Below, piece by piece: positions 1 to 13,811 of a stretch of 64,000 nucleotides of DNA; within the stretch, counting starts at the first letter, position 1, and every line of letters begins with the position of its first letter. The translations under genes were made by a program, and so were the position numbers. The DNA lies in NCBI GenBank assembly GCA_903813345.2, contig CAIIXF020000010.1, positions 37,005,425-37,069,424 of the forward strand, in the 5' to 3' direction. Source of the stretch: Owenia fusiformis. Its lineage: Eukaryota; Annelida; Polychaeta; Sabellida; Oweniidae. The notes under the pieces were generated by a model. That model saw nothing but the letters and a program-made list of their open reading frames with translations, had not been told where the DNA came from and made no database searches.

Positions 1-949
1 TGATAATTAGGTCAACCAAGACATTTTTCTAAAATGCTTCATAACATAATATTATCAACTGATCCTTCCATATGACCTATATCCAATGATAAATGTGATA
101 AAATATGGCACAGCTTATTCCTTTGTGAGGCTAGACATATTGTCTGATTCATCGGTATTATCAATAAATATATATTAATATAAATGCTGTATATAAGTTA
201 TGTATAGATTATGAATAACTCTACAACTAAGGTCTACCCTTTCAATAGTTTGATTTGCATCTTTAAAAGAGACCTTCATCTGCCATATTCAAGGCTCTTA
301 TTCACATTGATTTGCAAAATGCTAGCAAAAAATAATAATGTCAGTTTTACATATATGTAGAAAATCAGTTTGTTTAGAAGAGAAATTGTAAAATACTTGC
401 TATTACTATTATAGATTTATGCCAGGGAGGGAATTGATCTGTGTAGAATGCTTGTTACTTTATTTTCATTATGGTACTATGTGACACGCCCATGTTTAGA
501 ATGTTATCTGCTCATGCTTATTTTACTCTATTTCTCTCTAAAATTTGAATAAAGTGTTAGAATTTTTTGAATTTCTACGTAATTTAGAGTATTATTATTA
601 TGTTATTTTATTTATTTCCTTGTGAATTCTAATCATTTCTGTAATATTATCTTTTTCCAACAATGTCATATTATTTTTGGGTAATTAGTCCATAAGCGGA
701 TATCATTTTTGATGGAAAACCTGCAAATGATATAATTTAACTTGTAGCATTGTCAGATTGTCAAAAGTAACGTGCTAGACCAATTACTGTATGTTTTATT
801 TGACCTTTCAATCACTTTTGTGACAAGCTATGGATAATAAGCTTCAGAGAAGCAGTCATGCATGATCCCTTGGTAGAGTGATGTCAGACTTTGTTATATG
901 TTGGTCCCATTTGGTAGAAATGCATCTTTCTTTCTTTAAAGTCTATGTA

Positions 950-1320
950 GGGATTAAAGTGTCTCAATATTAATGTGTCATGCTTTTTAGAAATATATTA
1001 AAGTGTCTTATATATAGTAAGGTGTCATTGAGTTGTAATGTAGCATCCTATCTATTAAAGTGTCTTACTTTGAATTGAAGTGTCTCAGATTGTAGCAAGG
1101 TGTCATTGAGTTATAATGTGGCATCCTATCTAAAAAGTGTCTTATTCAGAATTAAAGTGTCTCAGATTGTTGTAATACTGTTACCAAGTTGTAATAGGCC
1201 ATCCTAAACAGAAAATATCTCTCTCAGTATTAAACTGTCTCATATTGTACTAATTTATCATCAAGTTGTAATTTGTCATCCTATGTAGTAAGGTGTCTCA
1301 CTTTGTGGCATTACTTTTTT
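950..1320. repeat. Degenerate tandem repeat, about 95-bp unit, ~4 copies
   Basis: The phrases aaagtgtct, ggtgtcattgagtt and gcatcctatct recur in the same order about four times with substitutions and small indels. No coding potential. Confidence 0.6.
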
Positions 1321-2327
1321 CTGGGATTGATTTTTTCCTCCATCTTAGATATGCATCAACTTTACAAAATTCTTAATGTGTTCCAAAGGAGAAATTGTAT
1401 ATTCAGCATGCACCCTGCTTGTATTGATGGAAATAGAAGAATAGTATGCTAAGCAGAATAAACTCATTTTCTTGCTCCCATTACATGAAAAATCCGTCTG
1501 CTTAGCTTATTTCACTCAATATCTCTCTAAAATTTGATTAAAGTGTCTAATTTTCTTGCATTTTTATACAAATTAGAGTTTTGACTACGTTCCTATATAT
1601 TTCATTCATTGAAAATTCTGCTCATTTTGCATTTAATTTGCACTTTCAAAGATTATCATTTTTCTAGGATTTGTCCTCAGATGTGTTGCAATATGAGTTA
1701 ATTTTATTCGGGACACATATTCCATCGTTCTTTGGAGGATTTCTCTACCTAATTATAATGGATGGTTTTCTCATTCCATAGATGAGTTGTACGTTATAGG
1801 AATATCTTGAGGTCATGATTTCAAGCTCAAAATTAGTGAAAGAGAGAGGATCATCATGGAAAAAAGTATAGTTACACTCTAAATTATGTAGAAATACCAG
1901 AACTTTCAGTTAATTTCTTTGAAATTTGAACCACTTGATTAATTTGGGTCACACTTTCAAATGAAAAATAATTGTAGATTTAGCAAGGAATAAAGTTTAT
2001 GCATATAATGCATACTTTATAAACACTCTAAATTATATAGAAATGAAAGAAATCAAACACTTTATTCAAATTTTGGAGAGAATGGCATGATCTTAAGCAA
2101 AAGCAGACAACAATTTAACTAGCCAATAAAATGTAATTTATTACTTAAATTTGTAAGCTTTTTGCTGCATTGACTAATTTGATGGTTTGATGATTTGTCT
2201 GTTTCTTTTGATAATATGGATTTGGCATTTAGGGTTAATCGACAATGAGGTCAGAATAACTTATTTTGTTAGTCTGCAGAAATTCATATGGAACTCTGAA
2301 TACTAGATCAATAGTATATTTGGATAC

Positions 2328-2555
2328 AGCAGGCTCTCCAACTGTCCCCCCCATTTGTGTATTTGTCACGCATTTGTTGAAGAAATTGAAGTCACGCCTG
2401 TTTTTTGTGTGCCAGAATATGTCACGCAAATACACATTTTTTCTGATTATTGTCGAGCAAAAATAGTCAGAATGGTGAAAAACTGCATGATTTTGAAAGA
2501 AATTTTGGTCAGGATTCGCCCGAACTCCCCGAACTCCCCCTTGGCTACGGGCCTG
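2328..2555. mobile_element. Degenerate MITE, same family as 35976-36178
   Basis: The right end carries ggctacgggcctg and the internal stretch gaatggtgaaaaactgcatg is shared with the better-preserved copy at 35976-36178. The left end is degenerate, so the left boundary is approximate. Open frames across it on both strands follow repeat sequence and are not genes. Confidence 0.55.
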
Positions 2556-3394
2556 AGTCACTAACCATGATTCATAACAACTCTGTCTATTGAATAGAGG
2601 TGACATGTTTCGTACCTAATCCTGAAAAACATGAATATGTCAGTCTGATTACGTTAATTATTTATGCTGCTTTTTGTATATGATTATTGATAAAATGTAT
2701 TCTACATATGCCATTGTGATACTGTTTATATCACGTAATGGATTGATCCATAATTTACACGCATAATCAGCAATGTCTGGAGAATGACATATTTTGTAAT
2801 TTGGTGAGTCACCTTAAGTAAGTCACCTTAAGTTCTCTACAGGATTTTTCTCAAGTGGTGCAAAATTCCGATTTTCATAAGCATATTTTGACCTAATTTG
2901 TGAAAATAAGCATCAGGCACCTTTTTGCAAATAATGGAGAGCACCCTGCCCTGTTTTATGGTTGAAAACATAATTGACATACTGTAATCCATGGCAACCA
3001 TTCTAGTTTAATGCCCCATTATTGCCCAGCTTCTTTCAAATCAGGAGTACAAAGGGATTGCCATTAGAGTGGTTCCTTTTGGGTAACATATCACAAGTGT
3101 AAAAACAAAAACAATTAATGAGTACTCACATTTGAATGTTTCCAAATGGGAAGCTCATCTGTAAATTATTTTATACATGGCACCAATGAACAGCTCATTG
3201 TGCCATAAATGCCATCGATGAACTTCAACCCAATAACATAATTACTATAGTATTATTTTTGTTGAGTTCTGTACAGATATTGACTGAGAAATTGTCCGAG
3301 ATTCCCATATTCAGGAAGGCTTGTATCTCAATAGCCTGACATCTGTATTAGAAAATCAATAGAGTTTCCATCCCTAAATCTTCATTTTATTCCT

Positions 3395-3560
3395 GACTAT
3401 TTCTCATGATTTCTCTCTAAAATTTGAATGAAGTGTCTGATTTTCTTGCATTTCTATACAATTTAAAGTGTTCACTATATGCCTGTTTACTTTATTCCTT
3501 GCTAATTCTACTTTTTGGTAGTTTATTTTACATTTCAAAACATGACCACTTTGGCGTTTT
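3395..3560 (+). repeat. Dispersed repeat family, forward copy (family description)
   Basis: This copy shows the family core in order: ctctctaaaatttgaatgaa, gtgtctgattttcttgcatt, tctatacaattta, then ttattccttgctaattc, then a stretch ending near aaacatgacca. At least twenty copies or fragments in both orientations are scattered over 0.5-38 kb. I see no tRNA-like head, no A-tail and no clear terminal inverted repeats, so the class (SINE-like or non-autonomous DNA element) is not settled. Other forward copies or fragments lie near 512-650, 1490-1640, 4535-4710, 4835-5010, 10800-10930, 13125-13290, 18190-18345, 18565-18640, 21520-21670 and 25215-25330. Confidence 0.75.
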
Positions 3561-4834
3561 TGTCCCGGATTCTATAATCTTCTCATAAACAACTTTGAGG
3601 TATGAGCCAATATTCAGCAAACCGACTAGGGGAAATGGCAAATGGCATGTTCTGTTTTTGGCTCATATGTTCGGTCTATGATTATATCTATCTGTCCATC
3701 TGTCTGTAACATAATAAGGTAGTCAGGCAGAGTATAAATACATGTGTAAACAACAGTATAAGATCATAGAATAAGTGAATCATGATTATCACCAGATTTC
3801 TTTTTTCATAGTTTCACCAAGGGTGAACGTAATACCCGGAACGTTTGCAAATTGACGTTCGTTTTTTTACCGTCCCGGATGTCGTGCCGTTTCTTGTTTC
3901 GTTTGGTACACAACTAAGCCCCAGGTATTAAATAAGCCCTTGGTTTCACTTGAAAGTTGTTGTTATTAACATATTTCTATAAACTTCTGGCAGGCCAATT
4001 GCTCTTATATGTCCGCAGCTTCCCTAAGGAGATGAAATCCATAGTTGCAGAGTGGGGTAATATCACCATAAGCTACGAGATCTATAGCATGGCCTACTAA
4101 TACATTCGACCTTCTCTAGAAAATGAGTTTGGCCATTATGGAAAAAATGTGATGAAGCTTTGTAATTGAAGTTTTTATAGCAGCATTCATTCTTATCTGG
4201 CTTTTTTTCATTTCTCATTCCATATATAATATATAAAATACAATACAATATTATTGTCTCAGTTTTTCAACATTATCGGCAATATACAAAACATATCAAA
4301 CTGGAAATAATGGTCTAGCATTTTTGATGTAAATTTCAAATTATCATCAAGAACAGAGAAAAGAAGTCAAGTGTCATGATTGTGATCGATCCTTATATTT
4401 TTGTAGAAATTATAGAAAAGTATTTTTTCCTAAATGAATCTTGATATAAGTGGAAGATGGTTAAAAGCTCTTTAGTCTAGTGTTCAGCAGAATCAATATG
4501 AAAATGTATTTGTACATGTACATGTCATTTGTATGTCTTCTCTCACTGGTTGAGCTGATTTCATCTATTATTCCTGGACATTTCTATGCAATTTATAGTG
4601 TTGACTGCAGTGCATATCTCTATATTCTAATCCTTGCTAATTCCACTCTTATGTATTTAAAATTTTTTAATTTGGGGAATTTTAACTTACAAATAAAACA
4701 TTAATATGAGATACATATAAATATCTTATAGATTATCCTTTAATTAATAAAACAGGGCTCTTAAATATCATCTTGTCTTTAATGGCATCATATATATTTG
4801 AGAGTGCTCCTGTTTTCCTTAATGTTCATCCGTC

Positions 4835-5010
4835 TGCTCATGCTTATTTCACACAATTTCTCTGTAAAATTTGAATGAAGTGTCTGATTTTCTTGCATTT
4901 CTATACAAATTAGAGTGTTAACTATGTCTATACATTTTATTCCTTGCTAATTCCTCTATTTTCTCTTATATTTTACATTTTGAAACATGACTTGCACAAG
5001 TTCTATCTAT
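4835..5010 (+). repeat. Dispersed repeat family, forward copy
   Basis: It carries the full core including aatgaagtgtctgattttct and ttccttgctaattcc, and closely matches the copies at 3395 and 13125. Confidence 0.75.
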
Positions 5011-5144
5011 TGGGAGTGGTGAATTATTCTCATTTCTTGCTCTATAATGGAAATTTATGTAGGAATCTAATGTAATTTCCTCAGGAACAGTCAGATGCAT
5101 TGTCTGTTGAGAATACTTAATTCTGCTCTATATTGACCCATGGA

Positions 5145-5765
5145 TGAAATTGCATATATTGGCCAAGAGGTGAAATTGCATATATTGGCCCAGAGATGAA
5201 ATAGCATGAATTGACCCATATATGAAATTGCATGAATTGGCCCAGGGATGAAATTGCATGAATTGACCCAAAGATGAAAATGCATAAATTGGCCTGGGGA
5301 TGTAATTGCATATATTGGCCTAGGGATGAAATTGCATGAATTGACCCATAGATGAAATTGCATGAATTGACCCAAAGATGAAATTGCATATATTGGCCCA
5401 TGGATGAAATTGCATAAATTGGCCCAGGGATGAAATTGCATAAATTGGCCAAGGGTTGAAATTGCATATATTGGCCAAGAGATGAAATTGCATGAATTGA
5501 CCCATATATGAAATTGCATGAATTGGCCCAGGGATGAAATTGCATATATTGGCTCAGGGATGAAATTGCATAAATTTGCCTATGGATGAAATTGCATAAA
5601 TTTGCCTATGGATTAAATTACATAAATTGGCCCAGGGATGAATGCATATATTGGTCCATGGATGGAATTTGCAAGTATTGGCCCATATATAAAATTTTAA
5701 ATGTTGACCATGAATGAAATTGCAGACATTCATGGATGAAATGCCAAATATGGCCCATAGACCCA
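5145..5765. repeat. Minisatellite, 26-bp unit, ~24 copies
   Basis: The unit is approximately atgaaattgcatgaattggc followed by ccaggg, repeated head to tail with point variants and becoming irregular after about 5640. Because few units carry minus-strand stops, long overlapping minus-strand frames of repetitive peptide arise, rich in MQFH and CNFI. They are products of the repeat, not genes. Confidence 0.9.
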
Positions 5766-8700
5766 TTTGTTATATCAAGAACAATATGATTGAAAACATA
5801 ATAATGCCTTAAGGATCCCAACTTAAGAATATAATTGTATGTACAAAAAACAGTCTCTGGTTAAAACTACAGATATTGTTATTTCCACCTAAAAATCACT
5901 GAATTTTTCTTGTTGCGCCATTTTAATTTGAGGCAATCATATGTCACAATTTTCCGATACACTTTTCCGATACACTTTTCCGATGAAAAATCAAGATTGT
6001 TTATCCAATAAATTGAATAGGTCAACAGGAATATCCGATAGTTTATTGAAAGCAGATAGAGCACGGATCAATGGCTTTTATGGAAAACATTATTTAATAA
6101 CTGAACGAAATGTCAATATCTGCGATATTTTATACGCTTTGCGTCTCGAGGGTGGTTAGGGTACTCTACTCCTGTCTCTGTTTAAGGCCAAGCCAATTCA
6201 GCTATTTGGTTTTGTTATTTTTCGATTATAATTCCAGTTGTTATCATTTTTGGTTTTGGCTTTTATTGGTGTTAAAATATGAAATAAATTTTTCTTACTG
6301 TCATTGATGCAGATTATATTGAAGTAACTCTAAAAATGATTGGCTTGTAATTTCGTTATTCAGCATTTATTTTATGCAGCATTTATTACAAATATCTAAT
6401 ATATAAATATAATCTGCTGGATATCCTTCTGGGTATATAAAGTTTTAAACTACAATATTTGTATATAATGGCCTTTTCATTACACTACACTAAAAAAGTT
6501 TGAAAAAAAAATTTGAATTAGGAAAGAATATGGAATAGAGATTTTGATAAGAAATGCTAAATTAAGAGTTATTGCTTATTAAAGAGTGAAGATATCGGAG
6601 ATACTAAGTCAAACTTGAAAAGGGTACTTTTACTTTATTTGTTATATGTTTGTAAAAACTAGTCAGATATAAAAGAAAATCTTATCTTGTCTGATTTGTT
6701 TTGAACTTCAAGAAAGAGCAAAATGAAAACCTAAATTAAAGCCAGTATAACTAACCTTTGTAAACATAATGTTTCTCGACTTAATAAAAATCCAACCATT
6801 ACATCCTCTCAATATGAAAAAAAAGTAAGAATAAGAACCATATATTTGACTCACCCTGGCCTTATGCTATTTTATGGGAAATATAATATAGTATTGTTAA
6901 TAAGTTGCAATAAGGCCATGTCTGCTTCTTTCGTTTCCGTTATTTTCCGTTTCCACAAGAGTTGTCTCATACTTAGAGATGGAACTCTTACATGAAATAA
7001 TTTTTTTTGTTAAGAGGTACTTAAACTTCTGACCGGTATGTTATTCTATTGTTTTTCATTTATAAAGTTAACTTTATTCTCTTACAAATGTTATTTATTA
7101 AGACTTAGGAATGAGTCATTTGATCTTTTAAATATAGAATTTTGTCATATAGCAAGTGAACATAGTAAAATCACACAATAGACTTATGTCACGGAAAAAG
7201 TATTACTAGAACTGCATTGCGTGTAATTGTCTGGGTCCCAGTTGTTTTACTGCTCTTGGGGGTAAATTGGCAAATGTTGCCCTTTATTTAATTCAAAGTC
7301 TGTTAAGATACATGTAATAAGGTAAAATCTCTCAAAAAGAGAGTTATGTAGTCAGCTTTGTAGTTAAAGTAGAACATTTTGCAGAGTCAAGTGAACAAAT
7401 GACTTTCTTTAACCTCTACAGTATAATATCCAGTATATGATGTGACTCCTTTTAGACAATGCCTTTTAGATCACCCTGTACATCATAGAAGTGTCTCAGA
7501 AATGACATTGATTGGATAGACCATGCTTAATTGAATTCAATTCAGATATTTTTAGTATCACTTGGAATAATCTATTTCCCATCATCTGTAAATTTTTTCA
7601 ATCTTCCTGCATTTATTGGAAGAATACTCTTGAGAATTTAGCCTGTGTATACAAATGATATAACGTTTCTAAAAGACGTCATGCAAATATATTAGTATAA
7701 CTACTTTTTTTTATTGAAATAGACATGTATGCCTCAAAAAATACTCTCAATTGAAAAAATCTAAATGTATTGAAGATTCATTTTATATAACTTTAGAAAT
7801 AAGAACATGTGTAAAATAGTAAAATGTCTGAGAGTCTTTCAGAAACAAATTTGGATGGTCAAACCTTGTGATGATGATATTGTTGGTTTTATTGAAGGGA
7901 AAACACTTGATGAAGAGAGGCCTAGAGAATGTAAATGATTAAATATTAGAATTCTTAAGAATTGAAAAATACAGCTTCGTACATGTTGTTTTCTTGTATA
8001 TTTTCAGGTATGTATATTATTACTCACATGTGACAAGATGGTGGACTGATGAATGAATAGGAATATGTGAGACTGTGGGAGATGAAATAATATGATGAGA
8101 TGAGATTGATAGAGAGAAGATTTGAGAGAGACCAGGAATGGAGTAATCAGATAAGAAACAAACTTCAATAATGTTTATAATGTTTATCATTTGGAGGAAT
8201 CAATATACAGTAATTGCTAGAATAGGATAGTTTCTAAATAGCAGAAAAATCAATGAAATCTCGTGCTGCCATCTTTTATTCAGCTTTTAACTCGGGCTAG
8301 AGCTCCATTCATTTACATGCTAAAATCTTGGAAAAGTGGCTTAATTTCATGATTTATCAAAGTGTGTTTGTTGAATCTGTATAAAACTTGAATGATATAC
8401 CACATGATGACCCTGTTTATGTACATGATGTGATTAAACATGCAAATGTTGATTGACATACAAATAATCCACGGATTTAAAGAATTTTAGCATTGCATCT
8501 ATGGACATTTGGCCCAAGTTTTTTTAAATTGTTATAGAAGATTATTCAAATTACATAACTGTGTGGGTGTGTTGGAATTAGAGTGAAAGAAATGAGTATT
8601 CAGACAAGAAACCACATTAATTAGTTGTCTATAATTCCTATGGTAACTGTTAAACAGCAGGGTTAGTTTGAAAGCATTTCAACAGAAAGCTTCACAACAA

Positions 8701-9059
8701 AGGACTTTTTTAGAGGTACACAGGCAAAACCTTCGTAATGAAGCTTTTTGTCAAAATGCTTGGTAACGAGGGATTTTATGCATGTATAACACAGAGGATA
8801 AGAAAGAGAAAGGCGTATTCAGATTCATTAGATGTCTATAATGTCTATGATGGGATTAACATTGGGACTGCAACATTGATTTTCTGGTCAGACAGACTGA
8901 GTTAAACATTAGTTAGCTAAGGGTAGGTAAGCCAATGGATCAATTGAGTCTTATGATGTTGACATTTCATTATATATGTTGCTAGAATTGTTCAGTCTTT
9001 TAGAATGCTTTAGACAGTACAGCAAAACTTGTAAAACGTGTAAATAGAAAACCTCCAAA

Positions 9060-9262
9060 GATGTTACACTTGGGAGGTGTTCCACTTTCAGAGGTTCATT
9101 TGACATGAAGTCAGTTGGACTTAGGACTCTGAAAAGTATTCCACTAACAGACATGTTTCCCCTAGAGTTGTTCCACTTTTAGAGATTCATTCGGCATTAA
9201 GTCAGTTAGTCTTTGGGCTCTGAAAAGTGTTCTACTAAAAGAGGTGTTCTACTTGTCGAGGT
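9060..9262. repeat. Tandem duplication, ~100-bp unit, 2 copies
   Basis: Two adjacent blocks share gttccactttnagag, aagtcagttgg and ctctgaaaagtnttc in the same order. No coding potential. Confidence 0.6.
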
Positions 9263-9716
9263 GTTAATGGCTGTGACCATTGTGTTGTTATTTTGATATC
9301 AGGGGGTCAAAAATCCCAAAAATCATTTGCGGAGTTTCAAGGGTTCTGAGCAACCCGAGTATTCCAACTCTAGCCAAAGTATTCCGACTTAACCCAAATA
9401 TTCTTTGTGAACTTTTTTTGTCAATTGGACTCGATACATTGATTTTTTTAATTTGCCATTCAATTTTATGTTTCTTTAAGGCATGACTTCTTGAAATGAC
9501 TTTTGCACATGCGGGAAGACAAAGCGACAATAAAGTATCAATACATGTATATCATTATTCTGATGGTACCTCAATTTCTATATATAGATAAAAATGTATT
9601 TTATTACATTTACATTTTGTGTTATTACAAGCAATCATTTTATATTTGCTTTTGCTGCTTCTGTCTTGCTAAATTAGAAATTATTTTGTATTCCTATCAT
9701 ACTAGTTTCAGCCAAA

Positions 9717-10025
9717 TTGGCATATTTTCAAAATAGAACTCAGACTTATGAATGCCCCCCAAAAATATCACCAATTATGGTAATGTTCTGTATAAAGGAA
9801 TGGAACAGGTTGCCTCGAAGTGAGACATGCTTGAAACTGTACCATAATTTGAGTGATTCAGAAAAAATAGATTATTTGGTCACCATGACAAGGTTAAAAA
9901 CTGGTTGATATTGCAATCGCATCTATCATTCTAGTTATAGCTTAGTAAATTTGCAAAGAAAATATAGGCGTAAGGCACTTTTATTATTACCTAACCTTCG
10001 CTACACATCTTTTATTAAATTTAAG
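9717..10025 (+). pseudogene. Possible decayed coding remnant (unidentified)
   Basis: A + strand frame reads the peptide IKEWNRLPRSE around 9800. After one stop a later stretch in the region reads YRRKALLLLPNLRY near 9970-10010. The first phrase resembles the segment with a conserved W-N-L-P that occurs near the C-terminus of LINE-type reverse transcriptase proteins, but it is too short to assign. There is no intact frame, so this could also be chance in AT-rich DNA. Confidence 0.25.
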
Positions 10026-11446
10026 TAGGCGTTGGGTGATTTCTTTTCTCCCCTCCAGCATCAGGCTCTTCCTTTACCCCCTCCACAAATGAAAGGCTCT
10101 TCCTTTACCCCCACACATAATGCTCTATGTAAGGCTCTTCCACAAGCACAGTTTCTGAGCAGTTGGTCTTGATATATTATTTCTAATGGGGTTAGTGTAT
10201 TATGATTGACTCGATATGATTGTGTAAGTTTTGATTAAATTTTTTTTTCATTCACTTGTTATTTATTCTCAGTGCAGTTGAAGAGTGAAGTAGAAATGCA
10301 CAAATCTTAAAAAGGGTCTCCTATTAGTATATCAGAATCATTAATTTAATGAATATTTTAGTGGCCACTTGGTGATAAAGATGTCTGTGTCACATTAACT
10401 TATGCAGTTTCCCTAATGTGCCATGTGATATAACTATCCATTGCTCATTCTTATAACACTACTGGGCTCTTACCAGAAAATATTTAGGCTGTGGTGCAAA
10501 CATCTTCAGCATAACTGTTAAATCATATTATGTTAAATTTTATCATTTTTACATGCTATTATTGTATGTTTAGTCAAATTAAGACTCTGGGAACAGTCAT
10601 GATTTGCCAATAGGTTGTGGAGCGAGCTAAATAGAGTGAGGTGCTGCACCACAGTCTAAAAGCCTGGCGAGAGACCTGCACTACATTCCTCTCTTAAATC
10701 TGAATTTGTGTCTTCCAGGGATCTTTTGAAATAAGCATGAAGTAATTGATTTAATTTGCTCCCAGAGATCTCTATATTAAGAGCAAATCTGTTTGAAGTG
10801 TTTGTATGTTCATTCTCATTCTCATTTCACTCAAAGTTTCTGTAAAATTTGAATGAATTGCCTTTTTATTTCTTGCTAAATACACTTCTTTCCTCATTTT
10901 CACATCATGATAAACCATGACATCTCAAATCTTCTCAGCCCTCAGCCCTTTCAGGTAAAACAGAAAGATGCTATGAGTATCAGAATGTCATTTTCATAAT
11001 ATCTTTTTTTCTTGAAAATGACAATGAAGTTGCTTCTCTGATGACAAATTTTCTTACTAGATTAGCACTCTTTTTGAGATGTCACAGTTTTGCAAAGGTT
11101 GGCAATTTTCTAGCATTTCTATAGATTTACTGTTGTAAGTTATTACTATGTCTGTTTGCTTTATTTCTTGCTGATCCAATTCTTGAATTCAGTATCATGT
11201 TTGCAGAATCAGTCTTATATAAGACTCATAATTACTCTTCCTATTTATTTGACTTAAGCTTCCTAAAAGATTTTTAAAAAGGTTTTTAGAGAAATCACGG
11301 AAATTGCCAAGTCAAGCTTTTTGTTAAAAGAAGGAATTCAGTGATCTCCGCACAATATGATTCACCGGGCGGCCCGCCTGGTTGAACATTTCCTGCGCCT
11401 AGTTGGCGCCTGGTTGAAACATTTCTCCAGCCTTAATGATTAACTA

Positions 11447-11711
11447 TTAATGTTGATCGGGTACTCCAAAATTGTCACTTTTGGGACCTAATTTCAAGTC
11501 TAAAATACAGGTTATTGACGCTATATTTAGCTCTAAAACTTGTTATACAATAAGATTGGGTTTGGAACTCAACAAATACAGCAATAAATTATCGCTACCT
11601 TATCTAATTACACTTCGATTTAATAAAATGCAATCCAGGAAGTGTTTTGTAATAGGTGAGACTTCACAATTAATAAATGTTGATCGGGTAGTTTCTGCCG
11701 ATCAACATTAA
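11447..11711. mobile_element. MITE-like element with TTAATGTTGATCGG termini
   Basis: The left end reads ttaatgttgatcgg (11447-11460) and the right end is its inverted complement ccgatcaacattaa (11698-11711). An internal direct copy of tgttgatcgggta lies near 11680. It is non-coding; the 79-residue frame across it is incidental. Confidence 0.6.
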
Positions 11712-13124
11712 CAAAATCTTGATTCGATAAAATGAAGGGCTGTCTAACCTCTACGAGGACATCTCAAGTGCTGCAGACAATACAACAATTAAAATCTTAA
11801 TAATCTCAACTGAAAACCACATGTAAAACCTGTATAAACTGAGAGAAGACAGAAAGCAGAACTATCCTACAATGAATAGCATGGGAATATCCTCCCTTTA
11901 TATTTTGTCTAATTGTTTACATAAAGTGGAATCTGACTAGGGAAGGACAATCCCAATATTCTATTATGTGGCTGTGAGTGTCCTCCATTAGACTAGCTCA
12001 ACACAAAAACAGAGAAATCATTCTGTCAATCAACCAAACATTAGAGGGGATTTTCAAGATCACAATAATATCATCAACCTGTTTCTCAGTTCAATGTTTC
12101 TCCTGAATAACTGCAAATAACAAGATTTGAGATAATTAAAAACTAATGTATACGAGAGGGGCAAAGTACCTCTGTTGCTACTCAGAAAAAAGTCTGACAG
12201 GACCAATTTTAAGCCCCAACAAAAATGGCAACAGATAAAAATTGAGTTTTAGCCCCCTATTGCTATTTTATTAATGGTTATATTTGAATGGGTTATGAAA
12301 AGCTATTTTGATTAAGTCCGCAAGTTGTATAATTGGAAAAATGCGAGCGAAGCGAGCGGCGAATCTTTAGGGTGACAAAATTTTGCACCCAGTTGGGAAA
12401 AAATCCTGGGGAGAACACTGAGGTTGATTTTTAATATGGTTATTTCCTCTGAAGCTATTGTTTACCCTGTAAACAATTTTTATTTTTTTTTTGACCAATG
12501 TTAAATATTATTTTAAATGTGTCTCTTTTTATACAGAACAAGAATAGAGTGATAATTTCTATAGAAGTGGAACACTTACTGTTTCAAATTATTCCACCTT
12601 TGGAGGGTAATTTACCTGATTTAGGTGACTCAACTTGTCGTTATGCCTTTGAGTGAAATTTTAATCCAACATCATACTTGAATCTTATTTGAATAAAAAC
12701 AAGAGAAATTGCCATGGAATTATATGGTAGGACATATACCAAAATATATAAGTGTTCAAGATTTCTGAATTTTTGTTGAAATATCAAAAAATATCAAAAA
12801 CAGTTTGTAAGGTCTGTATGCTGAGAGTGGGCAATGATGGGTGGGTTGTATTAAGAGTTAATTAAAGGACGACATATATCAATCAAACCTTTCTTTCAAT
12901 ATGTATATTGAGATTTAAAAAAGTCATGCAATTTTCTACTTGGTCCAAATTAAAAAAGGACAGTTCTTTTGTTTGTATATCTATCTGTTAGTGATACCAA
13001 TTTTTCTAATTTCAATGGGAGTTTTTTCTTGAAAAAAGCATGATTTTAAGTTTCATTTTTAGTTTCACAAAGGGAGGTTTTCTCATTGTGTAAAGTCTAA
13101 GAGCAACTCTCTTTGAAAAAATCT

Positions 13125-13290
13125 GTCTGCACTTGGGGCTTATTTCACTCAATTTCTCTCTAAAATTTGAATGAAGTATGATTTTCTTGCATTTCTGAAC
13201 AATTTAGAGTGTTAACTACACGCCTGTGTAGTTTATTCCTTGCTAATTCCACTCTTTTTAACTCTATTTTGCATTCTAATACATGACCAC
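13125..13290 (+). repeat. Dispersed repeat family, forward copy
   Basis: It has the family core from ctctctaaaatttgaatgaa to ttccttgctaattccactc and matches 3395 and 4835 closely. Confidence 0.75.
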
Positions 13291-13632
13291 CTTGACATTT
13301 TTCTTGCCCATAAAACTCCACCTTATATTGACACATGTCAAAATATAACAGATGTTTGGATACTCAATAATGTTTTATGGTTCCCCTTAGAAAATTACAT
13401 CATATTTTAAAATATAAAATAAAGTAAAAATGCGAGAAATTGGCAAGTAATGAACTAATAGACAAGTAGTGAACTCTAAATTGTATAAAACTGCAAGATA
13501 TTTGAACAACGCATCAGTAAAGATTTGACAAAATTATAAAAATTTTGACCATTTTTTTAAATGCCTTCTCAAGATGTCACAAGCTGTTGTTACCACATAA
13601 AAAGATTTTTGTATTTTTAGGGGTTGTGATTC

Positions 13633-13811
13633 TGTGTATTGTAATTATAAAATGTACATATTATGTTCTGTGTATTGTAATTATAAAATGTACATATTAT
13701 GTTCTGTGTATTGTAATTATAAAATGTACATATTATGTTCTGTGTATTGTAATTATAAAATGTACATATTGTGTTCTGTGTATTGTAATTATAAAATGTA
13801 CATATTATGTA
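13633..13811. repeat. Minisatellite, 36-bp unit, 5 copies
   Basis: The unit starts tgtgtattgtaattataaaa and ends tacatattatgttc, with nearly identical copies. The period is divisible by three and has no stop in two frames, so 79- and 92-residue repetitive frames appear. They are not genes. Confidence 0.92.

Larger units (their letters stand above)
1..5089. other. Non-coding AT-rich DNA, no exon recognised
   Basis: No stretch here reads as a conserved protein. It holds a degenerate tandem array at about 950-1320 (units near 95 bp sharing aagtgtct and ggtgtcattgagtt), several copies of the dispersed repeat described at 3395, and a truncated MITE near 2328-2555. It is probably upstream DNA or part of a long first intron of the adhesion gene that begins to be visible at 26458. 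A signal-peptide exon was looked for by eye and not found. Confidence 0.6.
5774..13632. other. Non-coding AT-rich DNA, no exon recognised
   Basis: No conserved protein was recognised. It holds a doubled block of about 100 bp near 9060-9262, a possible decayed coding remnant near 9717-10025, copies of the dispersed repeat, and a small inverted-repeat element at 11447-11711. Near 12340 there is a gcgagcgaagcgagc motif of the kind common in invertebrate repeats. Confidence 0.55.

Noticed and set aside
4480-4704. Signal-peptide-like start (MYLYMYMSFVCLLSLVE) that might be the missing first exon
   Set aside because: The sequence overlaps a degenerate copy of the dispersed repeat and has no convincing phase-1 donor.
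5091-5821. Several overlapping minus-strand frames of 61-142 codons
   Set aside because: They are translations of the 26-bp minisatellite; several frames are open at once because of the repeat.
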